A stretch of 64,000 bases of DNA from Sphingobium arseniciresistens (GTDB lineage Bacteria > Pseudomonadota > Alphaproteobacteria > Sphingomonadales > Sphingomonadaceae), in assembly GCA_029167225.1 (NCBI GenBank), contig JARFNK010000013.1, forward strand, positions 1-64,000. Reading direction: 5' to 3'. The notes below the pieces were generated by a model. The model saw only the letters and a list, made by a program, of their open reading frames with translations, made no database searches and was not told the DNA's origin. Shown one piece after another: positions 56,705 to 64,000 of the stretch (position 1 is its first letter; each line of letters starts with the position of its first letter). A program made the position numbers and the translations under genes.

Positions 56705-57748
56705 TCAGCCCTGAAGCGCGACCCGGATCGTCTCGATGTCGAGGCGGTCATGCTCGGCGATGACGACGAGCGCGCTGGCGCGCGGCTCACCGGGGCGCCA
56801 CGGCCGGTCATATTGACTGCGCACGCGCGCGCCGACCGCCTGGACCAGCAGGCGCATGGGCTTGCCGGCCACCGCAGCATAGCCCTTCACGCGCAGAATG
56901 CCATGGTCGCGCGCCAATCCCTCGATCCGGTCGGTCAGATCGGCCGGATCGGTGATTTCCCCGATCGCGATCACCGCGCTGTCGAAATCCTCATGCTCAT
57001 GCTCATGCTCGTCCTCGCCATCATGATGGGAGGGGCGGGCGGCCAGATCGTCCTCTGCGGCGACACCAAGGCCGAGGATGACGGAGGGATCGATCACGCC
57101 CTCGACCAGTTCGACGATAGGCAGGGCGCGCACGGATTCCGCCGCGATCACGGCGCGGGCCGCAGCCACGCCTTCCGGCCCAGCCAGATCAGCCTTGGTC
57201 AGCAGCACCATGTCGGCGCAGGCCAGCTGGTCCTCGAACACTTCGGACAGCGGCGTCTCATGATCGACGCTCGGGTCGGCGAGGCGCTGGGCATCGAGCG
57301 CGGCAACATCCGGCGCGAAGCGGCCGGCCGCGACCGCTTCCGCGTCCGCCAGCGCGATGACACCGTCCACCGTGATGCGCGAGCGGATATCTGGCCAGTC
57401 GAACGCCTTGAGCAGGGGCTTGGGCAGGGCAAGGCCGGATGTCTCGATCAGGATATGGTCGGGGCGCGGCTCCAGCGCCAGAAGGGTCTCGACCGTAGGG
57501 ATGAAATCGTCCGCCACGGTGCAGCAGATGCAGCCATTGGCCAGCTCGACGATATTCTCGGCCGGGCAATCGGGGATGGCGCAGGATTTCAGGATGTCGC
57601 CGTCCACGCCCAGCGTGCCGAACTCGTTGACGACCACGGCCAGCTTCCGCCCGCCGGCGTTGCGGATCAGGTGGCTGATGAGCGTGGTCTTTCCGGCGCC
57701 CAGAAAGCCGGTGATGATGGTGACGGGCACCTTGGACAGGTCGGACAT
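56705..57748 (-). CDS. cobW: CobW-type metal-chaperone GTPase
   Basis: A 347-residue G3E GTPase with the P-loop TGFLGAGKTTLISHLIR, the metal-binding GCICC (in ELANGCICCTVADDF), LLTKADL and a histidine/acid-rich stretch (HHDGEDEHEHEHED, about residues 240-255). CobW supplies cobalt for chelation. It is the first gene of the cob operon, directly after a cobalamin riboswitch. Confidence 0.95.
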   Translation of the reverse strand: MSDLSKVPVTIITGFLGAGKTTLISHLIRNAGGRKLAVVVNEFGTLGVDGDILKSCAIPDCPAENIVELANGCICCTVADDFIPTVETLLALEPRPDHILIETSGLALPKPLLKAFDWPDIRSRITVDGVIALADAEAVAAGRFAPDVAALDAQRLADPSVDHETPLSEVFEDQLACADMVLLTKADLAGPEGVAAARAVIAAESVRALPIVELVEGVIDPSVILGLGVAAEDDLAARPSHHDGEDEHEHEHEDFDSAVIAIGEITDPADLTDRIEGLARDHGILRVKGYAAVAGKPMRLLVQAVGARVRSQYDRPWRPGEPRASALVVIAEHDRLDIETIRVALQG

Positions 57749-57790
57749 TCATATTCCCCGCACGCCGGAGCGACAGATGGCGGGGGATTA

Positions 57791-57806
57791 CCGACACGCA
57801 TGTCGG
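57791..57806. promoter_or_regulatory. Hairpin in the cobW leader
   Basis: CCGACA-CGCA-TGTCGG is a perfect 6-bp stem with a four-base loop, about 45 bp before the cobW start and downstream of the riboswitch. It could be part of the expression platform. Confidence 0.35.
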
Positions 57807-57944
57807 TCGGCGCGCGACGACGGGCGGGCGCGACGATGCACCCGTTACCACGCACCATGCAGCCCCAGCCGCAATGGTCGTCGCTCAGACGGAGAATTAC
57901 CGTGCCGTGACCATCCCCTGGACCAAGGCAAGAGCGACCGGTGC

Positions 57945-58160
57945 GCTGGCAGGTCTCCTGGCTCGCGGGTCACAGCTTGATGCACGCCTTCCCAGGCCCG
58001 GCATGCAGATGATGCGTCCGGCCCAGTGGCTGCCCTTTTCCGAAGAAAGGGCGATGTGCATCGCGCTATCCGCTTACAGTTGCAGGGACAGCCGCGGATT
58101 TGGAGGCCGGAAGCCCCCGCACCGCATTCCCATTCAAGCCCTTTCGGGCACCGGCGCGAT
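57945..58160 (-). promoter_or_regulatory. Cobalamin riboswitch of the cob operon
   Basis: Read on the minus strand the stretch shows the conserved order of a cobalamin riboswitch: GCCGGTGCCCGAAAGGGC, then GGGAATGCGGTG, a GGCTTCCGGCC-type stem, the strongly conserved GCGGCTGTCCCTGCAACTG with AGCGGATAG, then GCCACTGGGCC and the closing AGCCAGGAGACCTGCCAG. It lies about 200 bp upstream of cobW, so B12 binding should lower expression of the whole cob operon. A GTCGCTC/GAGCGAC pair downstream (57892-57938 region) is a likely part of the expression platform. Confidence 0.92.
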
Positions 58161-58263
58161 CATCGAAGGTCAGGTTGCCCCGGCCTTCGTTGATCGCCCT
58201 AGACCAAAATTCGGGCCAAGCCAATTGATGTCGTCGCGTCGCCGCGATCATCAGGCCGGCCGC

Positions 58264-59373
58264 TCAAGCCGCGACCCTCACCTCGATCTCGTCGAAGCGC
58301 TTCCAGCGGTATATCGCAAAGCTCACGATCCAGCAGAGAATGAACAGGCCGATGATGGTGAAGCCAAGGCTGTTGAAATGCTCGCCCAGGTCCGCGGCGA
58401 TCGTCCAGGGCGCGCCGGTGAGCGCAAGTTTGTCGCCGATCAGCGCCATCGTCTCGATGCCGCCGATGCCGATCGCGACGAGCGCGGAGATCAGCGTGAT
58501 GGTGATATTATAATAGAGCTTGCGGATCGGCTTGATGAACGCCCAGTCATAGGCGCCCAGCATCACCACGCCGTCTGCCGTGTCGATCAGCGCCATGCCC
58601 ACCGCGAACAGCGCTGGCAGGACGAGGATGGTGCCAAGCGAGAGGCCGTCCGCCGCCTGGCTCGCGGACATGCCGAGGATGGCGACCTCTGTGGCGGTAT
58701 CGAAGCCCAGGCCGAAGAGGAAACCGAGTGGCGCCATGTGCCAGCTGCGGTTGACCAGCCTGAACATCGGCCGGAAGATGCGCGAAAGCAGCCCGCGATT
58801 GCCGAGTAGCAGGTCCATGTCCTCCTCGACATAGGTGCCGCCGGCCCGGACATGGCTGAAGGTCTTCCAGACCGATCGCAGGATGGTGAGGTTCATCGCG
58901 GCAATGGTGAAGAGGAACAGCGCCGAGATCATCGTCGCCACCACGCCGCCGATTTGCTTGAACGCCTCGAACTGCGAAAGCGCGCTGGTGGTCAGCGCGA
59001 TCGTGATGGCGGCGATGGCGATGATGGCCGAATGGCCGATCGCGAACCAGAAGCCGACCGTGATGGGGCGCTGGCCATCCTGCATCAGCTTGCGGGTCAC
59101 ATTGTCGATCGCCGCGATATGATCGGCGTCGACCGCATGACGCAGGCCAAGGCCCCAGGCGAGCAGCGCCGTGCCCAGCATCAGGGGCTGGGCATGGAAC
59201 AGCGACCAGGCCCAAAGCCAGGCGCCGATGTTGGCGGCCAGCAGCAGCCCGAACAGCCCGCCGATCCGGCGGCGTAGACGGGGCGGGGAATAGGTTTGTG
59301 TGGCGGAGGCGGTAGAAATGGCCTGCGGCCTTGCAATGATATCGTCTCGATCGCGAACATGATCCACGAACAT
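58264..59373 (-). CDS. NiCoT-family cobalt/nickel transporter
   Basis: A 369-residue membrane protein with eight or so helices and the NiCoT signature RHAVDADHIAAIDN in the second helix, plus LFGLGFDTATEVAILG. It imports Co2+ (or Ni2+) using the membrane potential. The start at 59373 is preceded by GGAGG; the frame is open to 59544 but the extra part overlaps the riboswitch leader. A cobalamin riboswitch of its own indicates cobalt as the physiological substrate. Confidence 0.92.
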   Translation of the reverse strand: MFVDHVRDRDDIIARPQAISTASATQTYSPPRLRRRIGGLFGLLLAANIGAWLWAWSLFHAQPLMLGTALLAWGLGLRHAVDADHIAAIDNVTRKLMQDGQRPITVGFWFAIGHSAIIAIAAITIALTTSALSQFEAFKQIGGVVATMISALFLFTIAAMNLTILRSVWKTFSHVRAGGTYVEEDMDLLLGNRGLLSRIFRPMFRLVNRSWHMAPLGFLFGLGFDTATEVAILGMSASQAADGLSLGTILVLPALFAVGMALIDTADGVVMLGAYDWAFIKPIRKLYYNITITLISALVAIGIGGIETMALIGDKLALTGAPWTIAADLGEHFNSLGFTIIGLFILCWIVSFAIYRWKRFDEIEVRVAA

Positions 59374-59556
59374 GGTCCTCCGGCGTCTGGCGACGTGGCC
59401 GGGGCGTGCCGTTTGCGAACGGTCGGCACGCATGGCGGCCGGACGCGCTTTGCGGCCGACACACGTCACCGATGCGGCCCCCGCCGCTCGTTCGTCGCTC
59501 AGACGGAGTTCACCGTGCCATGGCCATCCCCTGGGCCAGGGCAAGAGCGACCAGAC

Positions 59557-59770
59557 GCCGGCAGGTCTCCTGGCTCGCGGGTCATCGCTTGATGCACGGC
59601 CTTCCCAGGCCTCGCAGGATTTAGCGTCCGGCCCAGTGGCTGCCCCTTCGAGAAGGAGCGATGTGCATCGCGCTATCCGCTTACAGTTGCAGGGACAGCC
59701 GCGGATTTGGGAGCCGAAAGCTCCCGCACCGCATTCCCATTCAAGCCCTTTCGGGCACCGGCGCGATCAG
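59557..59770 (-). promoter_or_regulatory. Cobalamin riboswitch of the cobalt transporter
   Basis: It has the same order of elements as the copy before cobW, including GCGGCTGTCCCTGCAACTG, GCCACTGGGCC and AGCCAGGAGACCTGCC. Long stretches are identical between the two copies, among them about 50 bp around the core. The peripheral stem reads GGGAGC..GCTCCC rather than the cobW version, so base pairing is kept while sequence differs. It ends about 185 bp before the transporter start. Confidence 0.92.
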
Positions 59771-60080
59771 TCAGGACCGGAGGGAAACCCCGGTCCTGCA
59801 AGCGGCATAGCTGGCTAGCGAATGGATGCCAAACAGAAGTTTGGGGCGCATATCATTCGTGGCAAATTGCAATGAAATATTGTCATTCAAGTGGATGAAA
59901 TTCAGTGGCAATTGTTAACTTCTATTAACATCTGCATCGCCACGGCGATAATGATATAATTTTTCGCATAAATACAACCTCTTGGAATTTTAGGCTTTGG
60001 CAAAAAACGAGGCCGTCTCTCCTTTTTCTATAATTCTTTTTGGGGGTGGCTGATGGCCATTGTTCAAGGGGTTAATTATA
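59771..60080. promoter_or_regulatory. AT-rich leader of the TonB-dependent receptor
   Basis: No gene is seen. The stretch is much richer in AT than its surroundings. A Fur-like sequence GATAATGATATAATTTTTC (59947-59965) matches the classical 19-bp iron box at about 14 positions, and a GTTAA-N6-TTAAC dyad lies near 59916. These are weak but suggest metal-dependent control of the receptor. Confidence 0.3.
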
Positions 60081-62591
60081 ATGAAGAAGTGCAGCCTGTT
60101 ATTTACTGTCGCGTCTTTCGCGATTATTTCGCCTGCGATGGCTGAAGCGCCGCCCGCGGCAGCTCCGCCTGAAGCCGGCGCGGATGGATCGGCGAGCAGC
60201 GGTCCGGCTAAGGAGGTTTTTTCCACCGGTGTCGCAAAGGGCCGTGATCGCCTGGACAGCGCGATCTCCACCAGCTCGCTCAAGGAATCCGAGATCGAGA
60301 AGCTCGGTGCCCGTTCGCTTGGCGAAATTTTCCGTAACATCCCTGGCATTCGCGCTGAAGCATCCAATGGAGAGGGCAATAATAGCTACTCCATCCGCGG
60401 CCTTCCGCTCGCATCGACCGGTTCCAAATATCTGCAGTTCCAGGAAGACGGCCTGCCGGTCCTCGAATTTGGTGATATGTTCGTTTCGGCCGACGCCTTC
60501 ATGCGCGCTGACCTGACCTTGTCGCAGATCGAGGCCATTCGCGGCGGTTCGGCATCGACCTTCGCGTCCAACTCGCCGGGTGGCGTGATCAACCTGATCT
60601 CCAAGACCGGCGAGGTCGAGGGCGGCACCGTTCAGCTCAGCTCAGGCATCAACTATGACGAAAAGCGCGCCGATTTCGATTACGGCGGCAAGATTTCCGA
60701 CACGCTGCGCTACAATATCGGCGGCTTCTATCGTACAGGCGAAGGCCCGCGCGAAATCGGCTATACCGGCTACAAGGGCGGGCAGGTCAAGCTCAACGTC
60801 ACCAAGACCTTTGATGGCGGCTATGTTCGCATCTCGGGCAAATATCTCGATGACCGCGCGCCGGCCTACCAGCCTTCGACGATGCGGGTCACCGGCACAA
60901 ATGCGAACCCCGACTATCAGAATATCGAGGGGTACAACATCAGCAAGGATGCCCCGCAATCTGCCTATGTCACCAACATCGTCACGCTGGATGGCAACAA
61001 CCAGCTGTATCGCGACGATCTGCGTGAAGGCATGCACCCGATCGTGAAGTCGATCGGCCTCGATACGCAGTTTGACCTGAGCGGCTGGACGATTAGCGAG
61101 AAGTTTCGCTTCGCCGACATTTCCGGTCAGATCACGCAATTCCAGCCGGTGTTCACCACGACCGCACCGACCATGGCCGGCATGTTCGGTGGCGCAGGTG
61201 CGACGCTGCGCTATGCTTCGGGCCCGAATCTGGGTCAGTTGATCGCCAGTCCCGCGACGCTGAACGGCAACGGACTGCTCACCATGGCATTGCTGCGCGA
61301 TACCAAGATCAACAGCCTCGATACCATGACGAACGACCTGCGTGCCACGCGTCAGTGGAACATCGGCGGCGGCGTACTCACCCTGACCGGCGGTTACTAC
61401 AGGTCGTCGCAGACGCTGGATACCGACTGGCTGTTCACCACCGCCATCGCCGATGTGCGTGGCGGGGGCGAGGCTGCGCTGGTGAATATCACGACCGCTG
61501 CGGGCGTGCCGCAGACCCAGAACGGCATCCTGGCCTACAGCTCGCAGCTCGGCAGTGGCTCTACCCGCCGCAAATATGACGTCGAGTTCGATGTGAACGC
61601 ACCCTATGGATCGGTGAACTATCATATCGGCAAGGTCGCGATCGGCGGCAGCCTCCGCTACGATACCGGCAAGGCCCGTGGGTGGCTTTATGGTTCGGAT
61701 CTGGGCGGTGGCCGTGGAGGCATCACCTCCTACGACATGAACGGCGATGGCGTGATCTCGGCGCCCGAAAGGAGCACTGCGATCCTGCCGCTCACCAATC
61801 CGGCACCGATCGATTTTGGCTATCATTATCTGAGCTATTCGACCGGTATCAACTATCGCGTCGCGGAGCCCTTTGCGGTCTTCGCTCGCTACAGCCGTGG
61901 TGGACGCGGCGCTGCCGACCGCTTTCTGTTCACGCCCGTCGTGAGCCCGCTGACCGGCAAGCTGGTCGATCCCAGGGCTGGCCATGATACCGTGAAGCAG
62001 GCGGAGATCGGCGCGAAATTCCGCCAGTCCGACGTTTCGCTCAACGTCACCGGCTTCTGGGCGGAAACCAGCGAGCTCAACCTGCAGACGGTCAGCCGTG
62101 CCGACGGTACGCTGGGGCTGGACATCATTGCCCGCACCTATCGGGCCTATGGTGCCGAACTGGAGGGCGGCATCCGTCGCGGTCCCTTCAGCCTGACGGC
62201 CGGCGCGACCCTGACCCATGCGGAAATCGCCCAGGATTCGCTCAACCCGGTGCTGGAGGGCAACGTCCCCCGCCACCAGGCGAAGCTGATCTTCCAGGCG
62301 ACGCCGCAGTTCGAGGTCGAGCAGTTCACTGCGGGCTTCAACGTGGTGGGCACCACCAGCAGCTACACGCAGGACACCAACCAGTTGAAGCTGCCCGCTT
62401 TCACTACCGTTGGCGCCTTCCTGCAATATCGTCCCGTGAGCCGGGTCGAGCTGTCGATGAACGTCAACAACCTGTTCGACGTGACGGGCCTGACCGACGT
62501 TGCCCAGCCTGCGATCCCCGCGAGCGGCTTCGTATCGGCGCGGGCCATCAATGGGCGGACGATCTCGACATCGCTGCGCTTCACCTTCTGA
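60081..62591 (+). CDS. TonB-dependent outer membrane receptor
   Basis: An 836-residue receptor with signal peptide (MKKCSLLFTVASFAIISPAM, cleavage near AMAEA), plug domain (LGEIFRNIPGIRAEASNGEG, YSIRGLPLASTG, GGSASTFASNSPGGVINLI) and a 22-strand-type barrel ending in SLRFTF. It imports a ligand such as a ferric siderophore using TonB. The frame is intact. It is not BtuB-like in length or leader, and has no riboswitch, so a B12 role is not supported despite the location. The start at 60081 is chosen because the signal peptide follows directly; an in-frame ATG at 60060 is possible. Confidence 0.9.
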   Translation: MKKCSLLFTVASFAIISPAMAEAPPAAAPPEAGADGSASSGPAKEVFSTGVAKGRDRLDSAISTSSLKESEIEKLGARSLGEIFRNIPGIRAEASNGEGNNSYSIRGLPLASTGSKYLQFQEDGLPVLEFGDMFVSADAFMRADLTLSQIEAIRGGSASTFASNSPGGVINLISKTGEVEGGTVQLSSGINYDEKRADFDYGGKISDTLRYNIGGFYRTGEGPREIGYTGYKGGQVKLNVTKTFDGGYVRISGKYLDDRAPAYQPSTMRVTGTNANPDYQNIEGYNISKDAPQSAYVTNIVTLDGNNQLYRDDLREGMHPIVKSIGLDTQFDLSGWTISEKFRFADISGQITQFQPVFTTTAPTMAGMFGGAGATLRYASGPNLGQLIASPATLNGNGLLTMALLRDTKINSLDTMTNDLRATRQWNIGGGVLTLTGGYYRSSQTLDTDWLFTTAIADVRGGGEAALVNITTAAGVPQTQNGILAYSSQLGSGSTRRKYDVEFDVNAPYGSVNYHIGKVAIGGSLRYDTGKARGWLYGSDLGGGRGGITSYDMNGDGVISAPERSTAILPLTNPAPIDFGYHYLSYSTGINYRVAEPFAVFARYSRGGRGAADRFLFTPVVSPLTGKLVDPRAGHDTVKQAEIGAKFRQSDVSLNVTGFWAETSELNLQTVSRADGTLGLDIIARTYRAYGAELEGGIRRGPFSLTAGATLTHAEIAQDSLNPVLEGNVPRHQAKLIFQATPQFEVEQFTAGFNVVGTTSSYTQDTNQLKLPAFTTVGAFLQYRPVSRVELSMNVNNLFDVTGLTDVAQPAIPASGFVSARAINGRTISTSLRFTF

Positions 62592-62605
62592 TTTCGCAAC
62601 CGGCA

Positions 62606-62629
62606 GCCGGGGTACTGAGGCGCCCCGGC
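62606..62629. terminator. GC-rich hairpin after the receptor
   Basis: GCCGGGG and CCCCGGC form a 7-bp stem with a 10-base loop, 15 bp past the stop. There is no T tract, so termination strength is uncertain. Confidence 0.4.
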
Positions 62630-62666
62630 TCGCCACCGCGAGCCCAAGGGAACTCAATCAAGAGTG

Positions 62667-64000
62667 ATGACCATGCTGAAATCAATGAAGATACCGAGGA
62701 AGCTTGGGCTGTCCTTCCTCCTGATATGCGCGTCGGCAGCGACGATGATGATCGTGTTCTTCATGAACATCTCGATGATCCGCACATCGACGGACAAGAA
62801 CAACCTCAGCCAGTCCATCCATGCCAAGACGCTGACGCTGGAGACGGCTCTGCTTCGACAGAACAGCCAGTTGCGCGGCTTCCTCGTCACCGCGGATGCT
62901 TCCTATCTGAAAAGCTATGATGAAGCGCGGGACGAATATGACCAGACTTCAGTCGAGCTGGAAGCGCAGCTGAGCGATCCGGCCCTGCATGATGCCCTGC
63001 TGAAATCGCGCGAGGAGACTCTCTCCTGGCGCAAGAACTGGGGTGATCGGCTGATCGGCCTCGTAAAGGCAGGTCAGCGGGATGCGGCCCAGGCCCAGAC
63101 ACGGAGCGCCGGCAAGGCCGTGCTCGTGAGCGCGGCGGTTCTGCCGTTGCGCGCCATTCGCGACGCACAGGCGACCCTGATCGCAGAGAATTCGGAGCGA
63201 CAGGAAAGCGCCATCCACACCGCCACCGTCGTCCTGATCGTGGGCGGGCTGGTGCTTATCGGCGTCGCCATCACCCTTGCGATCATGCTGAGCGGCATGA
63301 TTGCGCGCCCGATCTCGGGGCTCACCAAGACCATGGCCAGCCTGGCTGCGGGCCAGAACGATATCGCCGTGCCTGATACCGATCGTGGCGACGAACTGGG
63401 CGACATGGCGCGCGCGGTACTGGTCTTCCGCGATGCTGCGATCGCCAAGCAGGCGTCCGATGCGGCGAGCGCGGAGGCGGAGGCTGCACAGAGGCTGGTG
63501 GTCCAGACGATCTCGTCGCATCTTTCCGAAGTGGCCAACTGCAACCTGACGGCAGAGATCAGTCGGGAGTTTCCGGGGGAATATGCGGCGCTGAAGACCA
63601 ATTTCAACGACGCCGTGGCCGCGTTGCGCGGACTGATTTCCTCGGTCATGGAATCGACTGCGTCGATCCGTACGGGATCGGGCGAGATTGCGCAGGCATC
63701 GGAGGATCTCGCGCGCCGCACGGAAGCCAATGCCGCGAGCCTTGAGCAGACGTCGGCCGCAGTCATCCAGATGGATGGGCGGCTGAAGGCTACCGCCGAG
63801 GCGGCCAATCGCACGGTCGAGCGGGCGGACGACACGATGGCGACGGTGAATGGCGGCCGCGAGACCGCCGAGGAAGCCGTGCAGGCGATGACCCGCGTGG
63901 CCGACAGCGCCAAGGGCATCGACAGCGTCATCGAGGGGCTGGACAAGATCGCCTTCCAGACCCGCGTTCTTGCCATGAATGCGGCGGTGGAAGCGGGGCG
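62667..64000 (+). CDS. Methyl-accepting chemotaxis protein, 3' end outside window
   Basis: The first 444 codons of an MCP. An N-terminal membrane span (residues 13-35) is followed by a periplasmic four-helix-type sensor (about 40-185, with ETALLRQNSQLRGFLVTAD, a CHASE3-like pattern), a second span (VVLIVGGLVLIGVAITLAI), a HAMP domain (ARPISGLTKTMASLAAGQ) and the start of the signalling coiled coil up to the tip KIAFQTRVLAMNAAVEAGR. It relays ligand or redox state to CheA. The frame is open to the right edge. No other chemotaxis genes are in view. Confidence 0.92.
   Translation, partial: MTMLKSMKIPRKLGLSFLLICASAATMMIVFFMNISMIRTSTDKNNLSQSIHAKTLTLETALLRQNSQLRGFLVTADASYLKSYDEARDEYDQTSVELEAQLSDPALHDALLKSREETLSWRKNWGDRLIGLVKAGQRDAAQAQTRSAGKAVLVSAAVLPLRAIRDAQATLIAENSERQESAIHTATVVLIVGGLVLIGVAITLAIMLSGMIARPISGLTKTMASLAAGQNDIAVPDTDRGDELGDMARAVLVFRDAAIAKQASDAASAEAEAAQRLVVQTISSHLSEVANCNLTAEISREFPGEYAALKTNFNDAVAALRGLISSVMESTASIRTGSGEIAQASEDLARRTEANAASLEQTSAAVIQMDGRLKATAEAANRTVERADDTMATVNGGRETAEEAVQAMTRVADSAKGIDSVIEGLDKIAFQTRVLAMNAAVEAG

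Noticed and set aside
60642-62657. 671-codon open frame on the minus strand
   Set aside because: It is antisense to an intact TonB-dependent receptor and has no recognisable motif.
1-64000. CRISPR array, rRNA operon or restriction-modification locus
   Set aside because: No regularly spaced repeats, no rRNA sequence and no restriction endonuclease partner for the broken methyltransferase were seen.

Overview
The window looks like a chromosomal segment of a sphingomonad-type alphaproteobacterium (Sphingobium/Sphingomonas/Novosphingobium group). Base composition is high in GC, genes are tightly packed with many 4-bp ATGA overlaps, and the gene families are typical of that group: FixLJ/FnrL with a cbb3 oxidase, an AsnC-type regulator next to putA, TonB-dependent receptors, and an aerobic cob cluster with a NiCoT transporter. 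This placement rests on gene content, not on a marker gene.

Positions 1-8540 are a decayed integrated element abutting tRNA-Pro(CGG) at 8544-8620. It carries a phage-type C5 cytosine methyltransferase broken by at least five frameshifts, small phage-like genes, a cargo pair (secreted GH5 glycosidase plus a Wzy-like membrane protein, overlapping), an excisionase-like gene split by a complete IS5-family insertion (IS 6119-7407, AGCT target duplication), and a tyrosine integrase with two stops and a frameshift. The element looks immobile. Its left end is outside the window.

Positions 8746-25506 hold a JAB-domain protein and thyA, then a low-oxygen respiration block: ccoNOQP-GHIS, an FNR-type regulator, fixLJ, universal stress protein, GNAT, OmpW and hemN. 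A perfect FNR box lies before ccoN and a near match lies between ompW and hemN. Two mutually similar FixJ-like boxes lie before ccoN and before fnrL. The layout suggests FixL (heme oxygen sensor) acting through FixJ and FnrL on the cbb3 oxidase and anaerobic heme synthesis.

Positions 25524-44968 are mixed housekeeping and accessory genes: putA with a divergent AsnC-type regulator, a TonB-dependent receptor with a single-base frameshift, an ECF41 sigma factor with its carboxymuconolactone-decarboxylase partner and an exact ECF41-type promoter, an MFS transporter, glmS, a phosphoesterase, glmU, gph, an enoyl-CoA hydratase, an MlaA/VacJ homologue, a PLP decarboxylase and ogt.

Positions 44980-59770 are an aerobic cobalamin cluster, cobW-N-G-H-I-J-(cobK inverted)-L-E-M-F-O-bluB, led by a cobalamin riboswitch. 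A NiCoT cobalt transporter has its own, nearly identical riboswitch. cobK sits on the opposite strand with no free space on either side, and CobO lacks the usual GEGFTW-type motif. The window ends with an intact TonB-dependent receptor and the start of a methyl-accepting chemotaxis protein that runs off the right edge.
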